A stretch of DNA of 64,000 nucleotides from Taishania sp964580465 (lineage in GTDB: Bacteria; Bacteroidota; Bacteroidia; Flavobacteriales_D; Crocinitomicaceae): NCBI GenBank assembly GCA_964580465.1, contig CAZOKJ010000009.1:11872-75871 (forward strand). Reading direction: 5' to 3'. Shown in pieces: positions 1 through 8,170 of the stretch; position 1 is the first letter of the stretch, and each line of letters starts with the position of its first letter. The notes below the pieces were generated by a model, which was not told where the DNA came from, searched no databases, and saw nothing but the letters and a program-made list of their open reading frames with translations. Position numbers and translations under genes: made by a program.

Positions 1-223
1 AGCAGAGACGGTCATTTTATCACTTGTTCGATCAAATCCAGATCAAAAAATTGGTTTTTTATCCGATTATAGACGTATCAATGTTGCATTAACGCGAGCA
101 CAGCAAAAGCTATACATCATAGGTGATTCCGCTACAATAGGTAGCGATGATTTCTATGCGCAATTGTTAGATTTCTTAGAAGAAATAGGAGCCTATCACA
201 GTGTTTATGAGGTGATGGAGTGA
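1..223 (+). CDS. SF1 DNA/RNA helicase, C-terminal end (partial)
   Basis: The reading frame is open from base 2 to the TGA at 221-223 and its start lies outside the window. The 73 visible residues contain ETVILSLVRSN, then GFLSDYRRINVALTRA and KLYIIGD. These are the last conserved motifs (V and VI) of UPF1/IGHMBP2-like superfamily 1 helicases, where the Arg residues of RRxNVAxTRA contact ATP. Such proteins unwind DNA or RNA with ATP. The N-terminal domains and Walker A are not visible, so substrate and exact subfamily cannot be told. It converges with the trmH/uvrA pair. Confidence 0.8.
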   Translation, partial: AETVILSLVRSNPDQKIGFLSDYRRINVALTRAQQKLYIIGDSATIGSDDFYAQLLDFLEEIGAYHSVYEVME

Positions 224-290
224 TTTTGGATTTTTTTCTTTTATTCTTCTCGTCTCAACGGGGAGGGAAAAGAAAATATAGATTTTCCTC

Positions 291-824
291 CTACCCAATA
301 TACCTCTTTGCAAACTCCCACAAAACTACGCCTGCGCATACAGAAACATTGAGGCTATGTTTGGTGCCGAACTGCGGAATTTCAATGACAGCATCTGATA
401 AATCAACTAATTCTTGTTGTACACCGTTGACTTCATTTCCAAAAATGAGGGCAAACTTTTCTGCCTTTAAGTTAGAGGTGTCTTGTAAAAAAGTGGTATT
501 TTCAGTTTGTTCAATGGAAGCCACAAATATGTTTTGCTCTTGCAATTCTTTTACCAATTCTACTGCATTAGCACGATGTTCCCATTCAACAGAATCGGTT
601 GCTCCTAAAGCTGTTTTGAGTATTTCGCGATGAGGTGGAGTAGCAGTGATGCCACATAAATAGATTTTTTCCACATTAAAAGCATCACAAGTGCGAAAGA
701 ATGAGCCGATGTTGCTCAAACTTCGAATGTCATCTAGTATTACGATTAGCGGGAATTTTTTTTGCGCTTTGAATTCTTCTTCCGATACACGTTCTAATTC
801 CCAAAGTTTTAATTTCTTATTCAT
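291..824 (-). CDS. TrmH/SpoU-family RNA 2'-O-methyltransferase
   Basis: 177-residue SPOUT methyltransferase that transfers a methyl group from S-adenosylmethionine to a ribose 2'-OH of tRNA or rRNA. All three family motifs are present: motif 1 NIGSFFRTCDAF (38-49, with the catalytic Arg44), motif 2 FGNEVNGV (128-135) and motif 3 IPQFGTKHSLNVSVCAGV (149-166), which form the knotted SAM site. There is no extra N-terminal substrate-binding domain, so it is a minimal TrmH-like enzyme. The target nucleotide cannot be read from sequence. It starts 3 bp after the uvrA stop codon and is probably co-transcribed with it. Confidence 0.88.
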   Translation of the reverse strand: MNKKLKLWELERVSEEEFKAQKKFPLIVILDDIRSLSNIGSFFRTCDAFNVEKIYLCGITATPPHREILKTALGATDSVEWEHRANAVELVKELQEQNIFVASIEQTENTTFLQDTSNLKAEKFALIFGNEVNGVQQELVDLSDAVIEIPQFGTKHSLNVSVCAGVVLWEFAKRYIG

Positions 825-827
825 GGC

Positions 828-3602
828 TTATTTTAATCGTAAGTATTGTCCTGTATAACTTTCTTTACATTTTTTTATCTCCTCTGGCGTACCTTCAAAA
901 ACTACCTGTCCACCTTTGTTTCCGCCTTCTGGACCAAGGTCAATGATCCAATCGGCGCATTTGATGACTTCTCCATTGTGCTCAATAACAATGATGGAAT
1001 GCCCAGCATCAACTAATCGGTTAAAGGCAATAACCAATTTATCGATGTCGTAGAAATGTAATCCTGTTGTTGGTTCGTCAAAGATGAAGAGCGTAGGTTC
1101 AGCTTTTGTTCCTTTAGCTAAGAAAGAAGCTAGTTTGATGCGCTGTGCTTCACCACCACTCATGGTACTGGATGATTGTCCCATCTTTAAGTAACCTAAA
1201 CCAACATCGTATAGAGGTTGAATTTTCTCAACAATTTTTTGCTCTAAACGCCCATCACTTTCTTTGAAAAATGCCAAAGCACTCTCAATATCCATTTCCA
1301 ATAATTGAGAAATGTTTTTACCTCTGTATTCTACTTCTAGTGTTTCAGCTTTGTAACGTGTTCCGTGACAAGTTTCACAAGCAAGATGTATGTCTGCCAT
1401 AAATTGCATGCCAACAGTGATGCTGCCTTCGCCTTCGCACATTTCGCAACGACCGCCATCCACGTTGAAACTAAAGAATCCAGGCTTGTAAAAACGTTGT
1501 TTAGCCAATGGTTGTTGCGCCATCAACTCCCTGATTTCGTCAAATGCTTTTACGTAAGTGACAGGATTACTTCGAGAAGATTTACCAATTGGATTTTGAT
1601 CGATTAATTCAACAGCTTTAATCATTTTCCAATCACCTTCTGCTTCAAAATTTTTCGAAGAAAGTGCAATTTCACCCAATTTATTTCTAACAGCAGGATA
1701 TACAATATCTTTAATCAACGTTGACTTTCCTGAACCGCTAACTCCTGTGATACAAACTAAATTATTGAGAGGAATGGTCACTTTAACATCCTTCAAATTA
1801 TGCTTTCTTACACCTGTAAAACGCAGTAAATGTTGCTGTTTTCTACGTTTACTTGGTACCGGAATGCTTCTTTTTCCTGTTAAATATTCAGCTGTAATGC
1901 TTTTTGCTTGGATGAGTTTGTCGTGTGTTCCTTGAAAAACAACTTCTCCGCCATATACTCCAGCCATTGGACCAATGTCTAAGATCTCATCAGCAGCACG
2001 CATAATATCCTCTTCGTGCTCTACAACGATGACCGTGTTTCCAAGGTCGCGTAAATTGTGTAGTACTTTGATTAAACGTTCAGTATCACGTGGGTGCAAA
2101 CCGATAGAAGGTTCATCGAGGATGTACATAGAACCTACCAAGCTACTGCCTAGTGACGTTGCTAAATTGATGCGTTGAGATTCTCCACCTGATAAACTAT
2201 TTGACTGGCGATTTAAGGTTAAATATCCCAAACCAACATCGCATAAGAAGGATAAGCGATTGATAATTTCTGGCAAAACGCGTTTGGACACCTGTCTGTC
2301 GTACTCTCCTAATTCCAATTGTTGGAAAAATGGCAACAACTCATCAATAGGTGTTAGCACAATATCTGTAATGGACTTTCCATTTACCTTTACGTAATTA
2401 GCGTCTCCTCTTAGGCGTGTTCCTCTACACTCTGGACAAGCTGTTTTTCCACGGTAGCGCGAAAGCATTACACGATAGTGAATTTTGTAAGTTTGAGATT
2501 CTAAAAATTGAAAAAAAGGCGTAATTCCTGTAAAGTATTTATTCCCAGACCACAATAAATCGTATTCTTTTTGGCTTAAATCTTTAATTGGTCGGTGTAT
2601 AGGAAAATCAAATTTTGAAGCACTGTAAATTAATTCATTGAGGTATTCGCTCATTGTTTCTCCTTTCCAACAAGCAACAGCACCTTCGAATACACTTAAG
2701 TTTTTATTAGGGATTACCAAATCTTCGTCAATTCCAATGATTTGTCCATAACCTTCACACGTTTTACAAGCTCCAAAAGGATTGTTAAAGGTGAATAAGT
2801 GTTCACTTGGTAATTGAAACTCCATTCCATCTAACTCAAATCGCGTTGAAAAGTTATGTTGTTTTAAGTCGCTCATTGTCATAATGATGCATTCGCCATT
2901 TCCTTCTGTAAATGCTAGCTGAATCGAGTCGGCTAAGCGTGCCATGGACTCTTCTGTTGAAGTGTCAGCTGTTGCTCTGTCGATAACTAATTGAATAGGA
3001 TAGGAGATAGGTGTATTTTCTTCTAATACATCTTCAATTGTTTGCAATTCATTGTTGACTAAAACACGGGCAAATCCTTGTTGTAACAAAGTTTTTAATT
3101 GATCATTTCCTTTATAGCGATCATTTTTAGCTAAAGGGGTGACAATCAAAATTCTTTCATCGTTAGCTAAAGAACTAATAAAATCAACTACATCGCTAAC
3201 AGTATGACGCTTTACTTCTTTTCCACTAATTGGAGAGTAAGTTTTCCCAACGCGAGCAAACAACAATTTTAAGTAATCGTAAATCTCGGTTGTTGTACCA
3301 ACAGTCGAACGAGGGTTATTTGAAATGACTTTCTGTTCAATAGCAATGGCAGGAGCAATTCCTTTGATGTAATCGGTTTCAGGTTTATCCAATTTACCTA
3401 AGAATTGACGCGCATAAGAGGACAAACTTTCGATGTATCGTCGTTGGCCTTCGGCATAGAGCGTATCAAAAGCAAGGGATGATTTACCAGAACCTGATAA
3501 GCCAGTAATGACTGTAAATTTACCATGAGGAATGTTAACACTCAAGTTTTTTAGATTGTTAACTCGAGCACCTTTTATTTCGATAAATGATTGTTTTGCC
3601 AT
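828..3602 (-). CDS. uvrA: UvrABC excinuclease subunit A
   Basis: 924-residue damage-recognition ATPase of nucleotide excision repair, close to the usual ~940 residues. It has two ABC modules: Walker A GLSGSGKS near residue 34 and GVSGSGKS near 620, with signatures LSGGESQR near 470 and MSGGEAQR near 816. The C-terminal zinc module is intact (CEMC near 720, CETC near 744). In the N-terminal half, CKTC (near 281) and CPEC are present. However, the CxxC that precedes the NNPxGAC segment in E. coli UvrA is replaced by a stretch without cysteine, so the first zinc site appears incomplete. From memory this is common in Bacteroidota UvrA. First gene of a pair with the trmH-like gene. Confidence 0.95.
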   Translation of the reverse strand: MAKQSFIEIKGARVNNLKNLSVNIPHGKFTVITGLSGSGKSSLAFDTLYAEGQRRYIESLSSYARQFLGKLDKPETDYIKGIAPAIAIEQKVISNNPRSTVGTTTEIYDYLKLLFARVGKTYSPISGKEVKRHTVSDVVDFISSLANDERILIVTPLAKNDRYKGNDQLKTLLQQGFARVLVNNELQTIEDVLEENTPISYPIQLVIDRATADTSTEESMARLADSIQLAFTEGNGECIIMTMSDLKQHNFSTRFELDGMEFQLPSEHLFTFNNPFGACKTCEGYGQIIGIDEDLVIPNKNLSVFEGAVACWKGETMSEYLNELIYSASKFDFPIHRPIKDLSQKEYDLLWSGNKYFTGITPFFQFLESQTYKIHYRVMLSRYRGKTACPECRGTRLRGDANYVKVNGKSITDIVLTPIDELLPFFQQLELGEYDRQVSKRVLPEIINRLSFLCDVGLGYLTLNRQSNSLSGGESQRINLATSLGSSLVGSMYILDEPSIGLHPRDTERLIKVLHNLRDLGNTVIVVEHEEDIMRAADEILDIGPMAGVYGGEVVFQGTHDKLIQAKSITAEYLTGKRSIPVPSKRRKQQHLLRFTGVRKHNLKDVKVTIPLNNLVCITGVSGSGKSTLIKDIVYPAVRNKLGEIALSSKNFEAEGDWKMIKAVELIDQNPIGKSSRSNPVTYVKAFDEIRELMAQQPLAKQRFYKPGFFSFNVDGGRCEMCEGEGSITVGMQFMADIHLACETCHGTRYKAETLEVEYRGKNISQLLEMDIESALAFFKESDGRLEQKIVEKIQPLYDVGLGYLKMGQSSSTMSGGEAQRIKLASFLAKGTKAEPTLFIFDEPTTGLHFYDIDKLVIAFNRLVDAGHSIIVIEHNGEVIKCADWIIDLGPEGGNKGGQVVFEGTPEEIKKCKESYTGQYLRLK

Positions 3603-3667
3603 GTTGCAAATTTACAATAAAGAACAACTTTTTGGTATATTATTCGTTTTTTAATTAGTTTAGCGGT

Positions 3668-4366
3668 ATGAATATGAAGATTTGGAGTTTTATTATTGCA
3701 TTTTTTTCTTTGTTTTTTGTTTTATCACAAGAGGATGATGGTATATCGGTATATACCGATATGAGTAGCAGAGAAGTTGGAGAGATTATTCCAAAACACA
3801 CTTTTAATGTAATAGTTGGCTTACCGAATACAGTTGTTAATAAGCCATTTAGAAGGTTGATGGTTGGAATTGTTGATGTAAACCCTTATTATCAGTTTTC
3901 ATTGCGTAATTCTATTGTTTTTGGAGCTGGCGTTCGCTATACCTTATTTAAAGTGAATGAGTTTAAGACACCTGTACCAATTTATGGAATGATGCATAGT
4001 TTTGGTGGTTTTGTAAAAATTGGCTATGAGAAGTTTATAACAACGAGATTTGCAGTTGATTTTTCGGTAAAAGTTGGGTTTATGGGTTTTTCTGTAGATA
4101 CTGATTTAAATAAAAATTTGCATAACGGTATATACCGATATGACGCTGGATTTGTTGAACCTACCATGGGGTTCATTTTGAGTGCTACAGAGCGATCCTC
4201 TTACCGTTTGGTATTTGGTTACACTGTCCAGTCTTATGCGTTTAAATTATCACAGATAGGTACATTAAACAGTGGAGGGTACTCAATAAAAGAGAACAAG
4301 CGCCCTACTCAATTTATAACTTTTGGATTAGGATACACGCATTATTTTGGTAAGGTAAAAAATTAA
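3668..4366 (+). CDS. Predicted secreted outer-membrane barrel-like protein, unknown function
   Basis: 232 residues. The first ~20 (MNMKIWSFIIAFFSLFFVLS) form a typical signal peptide. The rest alternates hydrophobic and polar residues, rich in Gly, Phe and Tyr, and ends in aromatic strands (FITFGLGYTHYFGKV), as in small outer-membrane beta-barrels. No family was recognised. Two copies of the 20-bp palindrome lie inside the gene: at 3743-3762, read as GISVYTDM just after the signal peptide, and at 4122-4141, read in another frame as NGIYRYD. The prmC gene starts 1 bp after its stop, so the two may be co-transcribed. Confidence 0.6.
   Translation: MNMKIWSFIIAFFSLFFVLSQEDDGISVYTDMSSREVGEIIPKHTFNVIVGLPNTVVNKPFRRLMVGIVDVNPYYQFSLRNSIVFGAGVRYTLFKVNEFKTPVPIYGMMHSFGGFVKIGYEKFITTRFAVDFSVKVGFMGFSVDTDLNKNLHNGIYRYDAGFVEPTMGFILSATERSSYRLVFGYTVQSYAFKLSQIGTLNSGGYSIKENKRPTQFITFGLGYTHYFGKVKN
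3743..3762. repeat. 20-bp palindrome, perfect copy, intragenic
   Basis: Exact ATATCGGTATATACCGATAT, its own reverse complement. It lies in the barrel-like gene about 25 codons from the start and is read as part of GISVYTDM. First copy of the family in the window. Confidence 0.9.
4122..4141. repeat. 20-bp palindrome, one mismatch, intragenic
   Basis: ATAACGGTATATACCGATAT, differing from the consensus at the fourth base. It lies in the same barrel-like gene as the previous copy but in a different reading frame, giving NGIYRYD instead of GISVYTD. This shows the shared feature is the DNA rather than the peptide. Confidence 0.8.
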
Positions 4367-4367
4367 T

Positions 4368-5231
4368 ATGTTTGTAGTAGATAACACGATAAAGTCGGTA
4401 AAACAATACTTTTTTGAAAGGCTTTCTAATCAATTTTCTCATAGAGAGTTGCGTATGATGTTTGGGTTGCTAGTTCAAAAGCGATTAGGTGTAGAATCAT
4501 CAGAAGTACATTTTTTGGAAGAGCAAAAATTAAGCGAGTCTGATTTGTTGTATTTTCGTTCAGCTGTTAAGCGTTTACAGGCTGATGAACCTTTTCAATA
4601 TATTGTGAACGAAACAGAGTTTTACGGTATATCGGTATATACCGATATGCGTGCTTTAATTCCTCGCCCAGAAACAGAGGAGTTGGTAGATTGGGTTTTG
4701 AAAGATATAGAAAATTCACCTAAAAAAATTGTAGATGTTTGCACAGGAACAGGTTGTATTGCACTTGCACTTGCTAGTAAATTGAAAAACGCTTCTATTT
4801 TTGGGATTGATGTTTCTGAAGAAGCGTTGAGTTTAGCAAAAGAAAATGCTAATAGGTTGCAATTTCCTGTTGAGTTTTATAATGTCGATATTTTAAAAGA
4901 AAAATTACCATTTCCAAATGAAAGCATAGATATCATTGTTTCAAATCCGCCATACATTACTGAATCAGAAAAAGATAAAATGGCTTTAAATGTGTTGAAT
5001 TATGAGCCTCATATTGCTTTATTTGTGGAAAATGAAAAAGCGTTAATTTTTTATGAGAAGATAGCGAAGCAAGCATTGTTGAAATTGAAAAACGGAGGAA
5101 GTTTATATTTTGAAATTAATGAATCTTTTGGTAAAGAGACAGTTGATTTACTTATGGAATTAGGCTTCTCTAGTGTTGAATTGAAGAAAGATTTACAAGA
5201 CAAAGATAGGATGATAAAAGCGATTAAGTAA
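4368..5231 (+). CDS. prmC: Peptide chain release factor N5-glutamine methyltransferase
   Basis: 287-residue enzyme that methylates the Gln of the GGQ motif in release factors RF1/RF2. Visible features are the helical N-terminal domain, LIPRPETEELV (about 98-108), the SAM-binding loop VDVCTGTGCIALALA (from about 122) and the catalytic NPPYI (about 193). Length is normal for the family. Residues about 87-95 (GISVYTDMR), just before LIPRPETE, are encoded by a perfect 20-bp palindrome. The number of residues between the conserved EF and LIPRP equals that of E. coli PrmC as I recall it, so the repeat replaced rather than lengthened the protein. Confidence 0.95.
   Translation: MFVVDNTIKSVKQYFFERLSNQFSHRELRMMFGLLVQKRLGVESSEVHFLEEQKLSESDLLYFRSAVKRLQADEPFQYIVNETEFYGISVYTDMRALIPRPETEELVDWVLKDIENSPKKIVDVCTGTGCIALALASKLKNASIFGIDVSEEALSLAKENANRLQFPVEFYNVDILKEKLPFPNESIDIIVSNPPYITESEKDKMALNVLNYEPHIALFVENEKALIFYEKIAKQALLKLKNGGSLYFEINESFGKETVDLLMELGFSSVELKKDLQDKDRMIKAIK
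4629..4648. repeat. 20-bp palindrome, perfect copy inside prmC
   Basis: Exact ATATCGGTATATACCGATAT. It is read as GISVYTDM directly before the conserved LIPRPETE motif of PrmC, with no apparent length change in the protein. Confidence 0.9.
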
Positions 5232-5240
5232 TAGTTTAAA

Positions 5241-5663
5241 ATGAATACAGGTAATATGAAAACACGGAAGTTTTCTTACAATAAATGGAGGCTTTTTTTA
5301 GATTTTTTTGTTGCTTTACTATGGATATTTATTACAATTAGTGACTATTTTGAACTGAAAACTGTAACCTTAAATATGGTTGTTTACGGTTTAGCTTCTT
5401 TATTGTTCTTAATGGCTTTTATAGTTCGTTTTTTGAATGGTTATATTGAAATTTATCAAGATGAGATAAGGATTCAGAGTCTTCCGAAAAAGAGAATATA
5501 TATTCGAGATTTAATAGAAATTAGAGTTGCTCCAGAGGATATTATATTGAGAACAAAAGAGAAAAGTTATAAAATTTCAAAATTGTCCATTGACAAATCC
5601 CAATATGAAGCATTAGATTTGTTTATGAAGGACTTAAATGAAGCAATTAATCAAAAGTCTTAA
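5241..5663 (+). CDS. Small membrane protein, PH-like cytoplasmic tail (unknown function)
   Basis: 140 residues. Two membrane segments lie near the N terminus (LFLDFFVALLWIFITI, about 19-34, and VVYGLASLLFLMAFIV, about 48-63). A C-terminal part of about 70 residues follows with alternating strands (IEIYQDEIRIQS, IILRTKEKSYKIS) ending in a helix. This layout resembles bacterial PH-like (bPH) membrane proteins, but the match is by shape only. It starts 9 bp after prmC and could be its operon partner. An alternative ATG at 5256 would shorten it by 5 residues. Confidence 0.65.
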   Translation: MNTGNMKTRKFSYNKWRLFLDFFVALLWIFITISDYFELKTVTLNMVVYGLASLLFLMAFIVRFLNGYIEIYQDEIRIQSLPKKRIYIRDLIEIRVAPEDIILRTKEKSYKISKLSIDKSQYEALDLFMKDLNEAINQKS

Positions 5664-5750
5664 ACCGCTTTGAAAATTTGTGTTTATTTAATCTTTAAGT
5701 GAGATCTTTTCCTTATTTTTACCAAATATAAATAAGATAATATAAGAAGC

Positions 5751-6875
5751 ATGAAAATAGGAATGGTATTGTATCCTACTTTTGGAGGGAGTGGTGTAGT
5801 TGGTACAGAGTTGGGAAAAGCTTTAGCTGAAAAAGGACATGAAATTCATTTCATAACTTATGCTCAACCCGTACGATTAGGGACTTTTCGAGCAAATATA
5901 TATTATCATGAGGTTTCTTTGAGCGAGTACCCTTTATTTGATTATCAGCCTTACGAAATTCAGTTAGCGAGCAAAATTGTAGATGTAGTTAAGCATGAAA
6001 AATTAGATTTATTGCATGTCCATTATGCAATTCCTCATGCATCTGCTGCTTACATGGCTTCTCAAATACTAAAAACACAAGGAATTGACATTCCTTTTAT
6101 TACAACACTGCATGGAACTGATATTACTTTAGTGGGAAGAGATCCCTCATTTGAGCCAGTAATTACATTTTGTTTAAATGAATCAACAGCAGTGACAGCT
6201 GTATCAGAAAGTTTAAAACAAGACACATACAAGCATTTTGGTACTTCTCGCACTATTCATGTAATCCCAAATTTTGTGCCGCCTATTAAGCGTATAGATG
6301 GGGAAGAATGCCAGCGTAGTCGTTTTGCCAAACCTGAAGAACGTGTACTTTGTCATATATCAAATTTCAGACCGGTAAAGAGAATAGATAATGTGATCAA
6401 GGTGTTTAAACTTGTAAATGATGAAATTCCTTCAAAGCTAGTGTTAGTAGGTGATGGACCGGACCGTTTAATGGCTGAGCGTCTTTGTCGTCAACTAGGC
6501 ATTGAAGATCGAGTTGTTTTTACTGGTAAGGTAATTGGCACATACAAAATACTTGAGATAAGTGATATTTTCTTGTTACCTTCAGAAACAGAAAGTTTCG
6601 GTTTGGCAGCATTGGAGGCTATGGCGGTAAATGTACCTGTAATATCATCAAACACAGGTGGAATTCCAGAAGTAAATGTGCATGGGGTTACAGGTTATAT
6701 GTCTAACGTTGGAGATGTAGAAGACATGGCTAAGAATGCTTTGCAGTTGTTAAAGTCTGATGCGTTACTGGAGCAATTTAAAAAACAAGCTAGAAAGAGG
6801 GCAGATGAATTTGAAATCCAGGCTATTTTACCTCAGTATGAGAAGTTGTATGATTCTGTTATAGAGAAGAAGTAA
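5751..6875 (+). CDS. bshA: N-acetyl-alpha-D-glucosaminyl L-malate synthase
   Basis: 374-residue GT4-family (GT-B fold) glycosyltransferase that joins GlcNAc from UDP-GlcNAc to L-malate, the first step of bacillithiol synthesis. The N terminus KIGMVLYPTFGGSGVVGTEL is characteristic of BshA. The later HGTDITLVG, the phosphate loop around NFRPVKR and the nucleotide-sugar motif ETESFGLAALEAM (about 283-295) fit the family. Length is as expected. bshB and bshC are not in the window. A hairpin made of the palindrome family follows 25 bp downstream (6901-6930). Confidence 0.93.
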   Translation: MKIGMVLYPTFGGSGVVGTELGKALAEKGHEIHFITYAQPVRLGTFRANIYYHEVSLSEYPLFDYQPYEIQLASKIVDVVKHEKLDLLHVHYAIPHASAAYMASQILKTQGIDIPFITTLHGTDITLVGRDPSFEPVITFCLNESTAVTAVSESLKQDTYKHFGTSRTIHVIPNFVPPIKRIDGEECQRSRFAKPEERVLCHISNFRPVKRIDNVIKVFKLVNDEIPSKLVLVGDGPDRLMAERLCRQLGIEDRVVFTGKVIGTYKILEISDIFLLPSETESFGLAALEAMAVNVPVISSNTGGIPEVNVHGVTGYMSNVGDVEDMAKNALQLLKSDALLEQFKKQARKRADEFEIQAILPQYEKLYDSVIEKK

Positions 6876-6900
6876 GGTTGTTAAAATCATTGATTTTTTG

Positions 6901-6930
6901 CATATCGGTATATGCCGATATACCGATATG
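6901..6930. repeat. Palindrome-family hairpin downstream of bshA
   Basis: A 20-bp family copy (6902-6921, one central mismatch) is followed directly by an extra half site. Together they form a 13-bp perfect stem (6901-6913 with 6918-6930) around the loop GCCG. It could help end bshA transcription, but no long T run follows. Confidence 0.8.
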
Positions 6931-7051
6931 TAGAAATTGATTTTGTTTTTGTTTCAAAAAAACAAAAATATAATTTTGTTAATTAAAACTATTTCACTAA
7001 CTTAGGTAAAGTATACAATTAAATCAACGATTAATTTTTAAACCTAACCCT

Positions 7052-7459
7052 ATGGGAGCTATTAAATACGATGTCCATGAAGAGGAAGATATTTTGATTG
7101 CACTTTTATTGAAATCAATTGCATCTCCAGCCAGAATGAAAATATTGAGATTGTTATCTTCAAAAGAGGGAGTGGGAATGTCTCAAAAAGAATTAACTAA
7201 GGAAGTTGGGCTATCACAATCCACTGTTGCGGAACACTTGAGAATAATGAAAGATAGCGGATTGTTAGAAACTAAACTCATAACAGATCCTTATAAAAAA
7301 AGCAATTGTCTAATTTATAGGATATCAGATTCTGCAATTGAAAAAATAATAGATGTTGGAAAACGGGTAGAATATGCGCGTGAATTATTTTCAGATAGCG
7401 AGTACGCAGCTCTAACAAAATTCTTCAACTATTTTGATATGCGACTAAAATCGGTATAA
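7052..7459 (+). CDS. ArsR-type winged-helix transcriptional regulator
   Basis: 135 residues. The middle shows the ArsR pattern: IASPARMKILRLLSS (helices 1-2), SQKELTKEVGLSQSTVAEHL (helix-turn-helix) and a wing ending CLIYRIS. No metal-binding ELCVC motif is present in helix 3, so it is unlikely to be a classical metal sensor. It stands alone with a long AT-rich upstream region, and its neighbours give no clue to its targets. Confidence 0.8.
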   Translation: MGAIKYDVHEEEDILIALLLKSIASPARMKILRLLSSKEGVGMSQKELTKEVGLSQSTVAEHLRIMKDSGLLETKLITDPYKKSNCLIYRISDSAIEKIIDVGKRVEYARELFSDSEYAALTKFFNYFDMRLKSV

Positions 7460-7540
7460 CTTCAATTTTTTGTATCTATAATAAAAAATTAAAAATGCTT
7501 TGTTATTCGTATATTTATATTGATTTACACTGATAAGGTA

Positions 7541-8065
7541 TTATAAAAGGTTTAATTTTTTGAATTTATTAAATGCAATTTTAATTGAAGGAGAAGCATT
7601 ACTTTTAACAAGTGTTTCTACTTGATACATAATTTCATTTTTAAACATAGGGTGTTTTAAACAAAGCATTGATAATATTTTTATTGCATAAACTTGTGAA
7701 ACTATTTGTGTATTGTTCTTTTTTAGCTGCAACATAAGATTGTTAAGCAATTCCATCTCTCTGTACGGAGAAATAGATAGTTTCGACAGAATAAAAAGAA
7801 TGTTTTTTGCAATCGTTTGATCTTCCACATTTAGGTAAACGTCAATGATTTCTTTTTGATAATCAATTACTATTCCAGGGAAGAGTTTAAAAATATGAGT
7901 CAATACCAAAGAAGAATATTGAGGTATCGGCTTTTCTAATGAACTAGACATATTGTTAATCAAGTTGTTTATACCATATTTCCTTTCAATATAATGTTGT
8001 ATTACTAAAGGACGTAAGCTTTTATCTTTAAACATGTTTAGGTATATCAAGTCTGTTTCGCTCAT
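7541..8065 (-). CDS. Hypothetical helical (HEAT-like) protein
   Basis: 174 residues from the ATG at 8065 (MSETDLIYLNMF). The frame stays open upstream through the palindrome to a TTG at 8110, but that would make the repeat the N terminus, so the ATG is preferred. The protein is almost wholly alpha-helical with repeated hydrophobic helices (YSSLVLTHIFKLFPGI, AKNILFILSKLSI, VYAIKILSMLCLKHP), resembling HEAT/armadillo solenoids. No enzyme motif is present. It lies downstream of sucD, separated by a terminator and a 30-bp palindrome. Confidence 0.6.
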   Translation of the reverse strand: MSETDLIYLNMFKDKSLRPLVIQHYIERKYGINNLINNMSSSLEKPIPQYSSLVLTHIFKLFPGIVIDYQKEIIDVYLNVEDQTIAKNILFILSKLSISPYREMELLNNLMLQLKKNNTQIVSQVYAIKILSMLCLKHPMFKNEIMYQVETLVKSNASPSIKIAFNKFKKLNLL

Positions 8066-8080
8066 TTGTTTAAGTTTATA

Positions 8081-8110
8081 TTGGTATATCGGTATATACC
8101 GATATACCAA
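8081..8110. repeat. Extended 30-bp perfect palindrome of the family
   Basis: The 20-bp core (8086-8105) is flanked by GGTAT-type extensions so that all 30 bases are self-complementary. It lies 15 bp upstream of the HEAT-like gene start and 18 bp from the sucD terminator, so it could also act as an operator or cruciform. Confidence 0.9.
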
Positions 8111-8120
8111 TTTTAAAAGC

Positions 8121-8146
8121 CAAAAAAAGGCTGCAAACAGCAGCCT
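8121..8146 (-). terminator. Rho-independent terminator of sucD
   Basis: On the minus strand GGCTGC (8145-8140), a 5-nt loop and GCAGCC (8134-8129) are followed by seven T. It is positioned 25 bp after the sucD stop. Confidence 0.85.
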
Positions 8147-8170
8147 CTATCTATTTAATCTCAAATTCAA

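Noticed and set aside
220..633. 137-codon frame on the plus strand
   Set aside because: It is antisense to the trmH-like gene, which has all SPOUT motifs.
3743..3762. GISVYTD as a functional peptide tag or protein motif
   Set aside because: The copy at 4122 uses another frame and about half the copies are intergenic, so the DNA motif is the common element.
8066..8110. N-terminal extension of the HEAT-like protein through the palindrome (TTG start)
   Set aside because: The extension consists only of the repeat; the ATG at 8065 is better.
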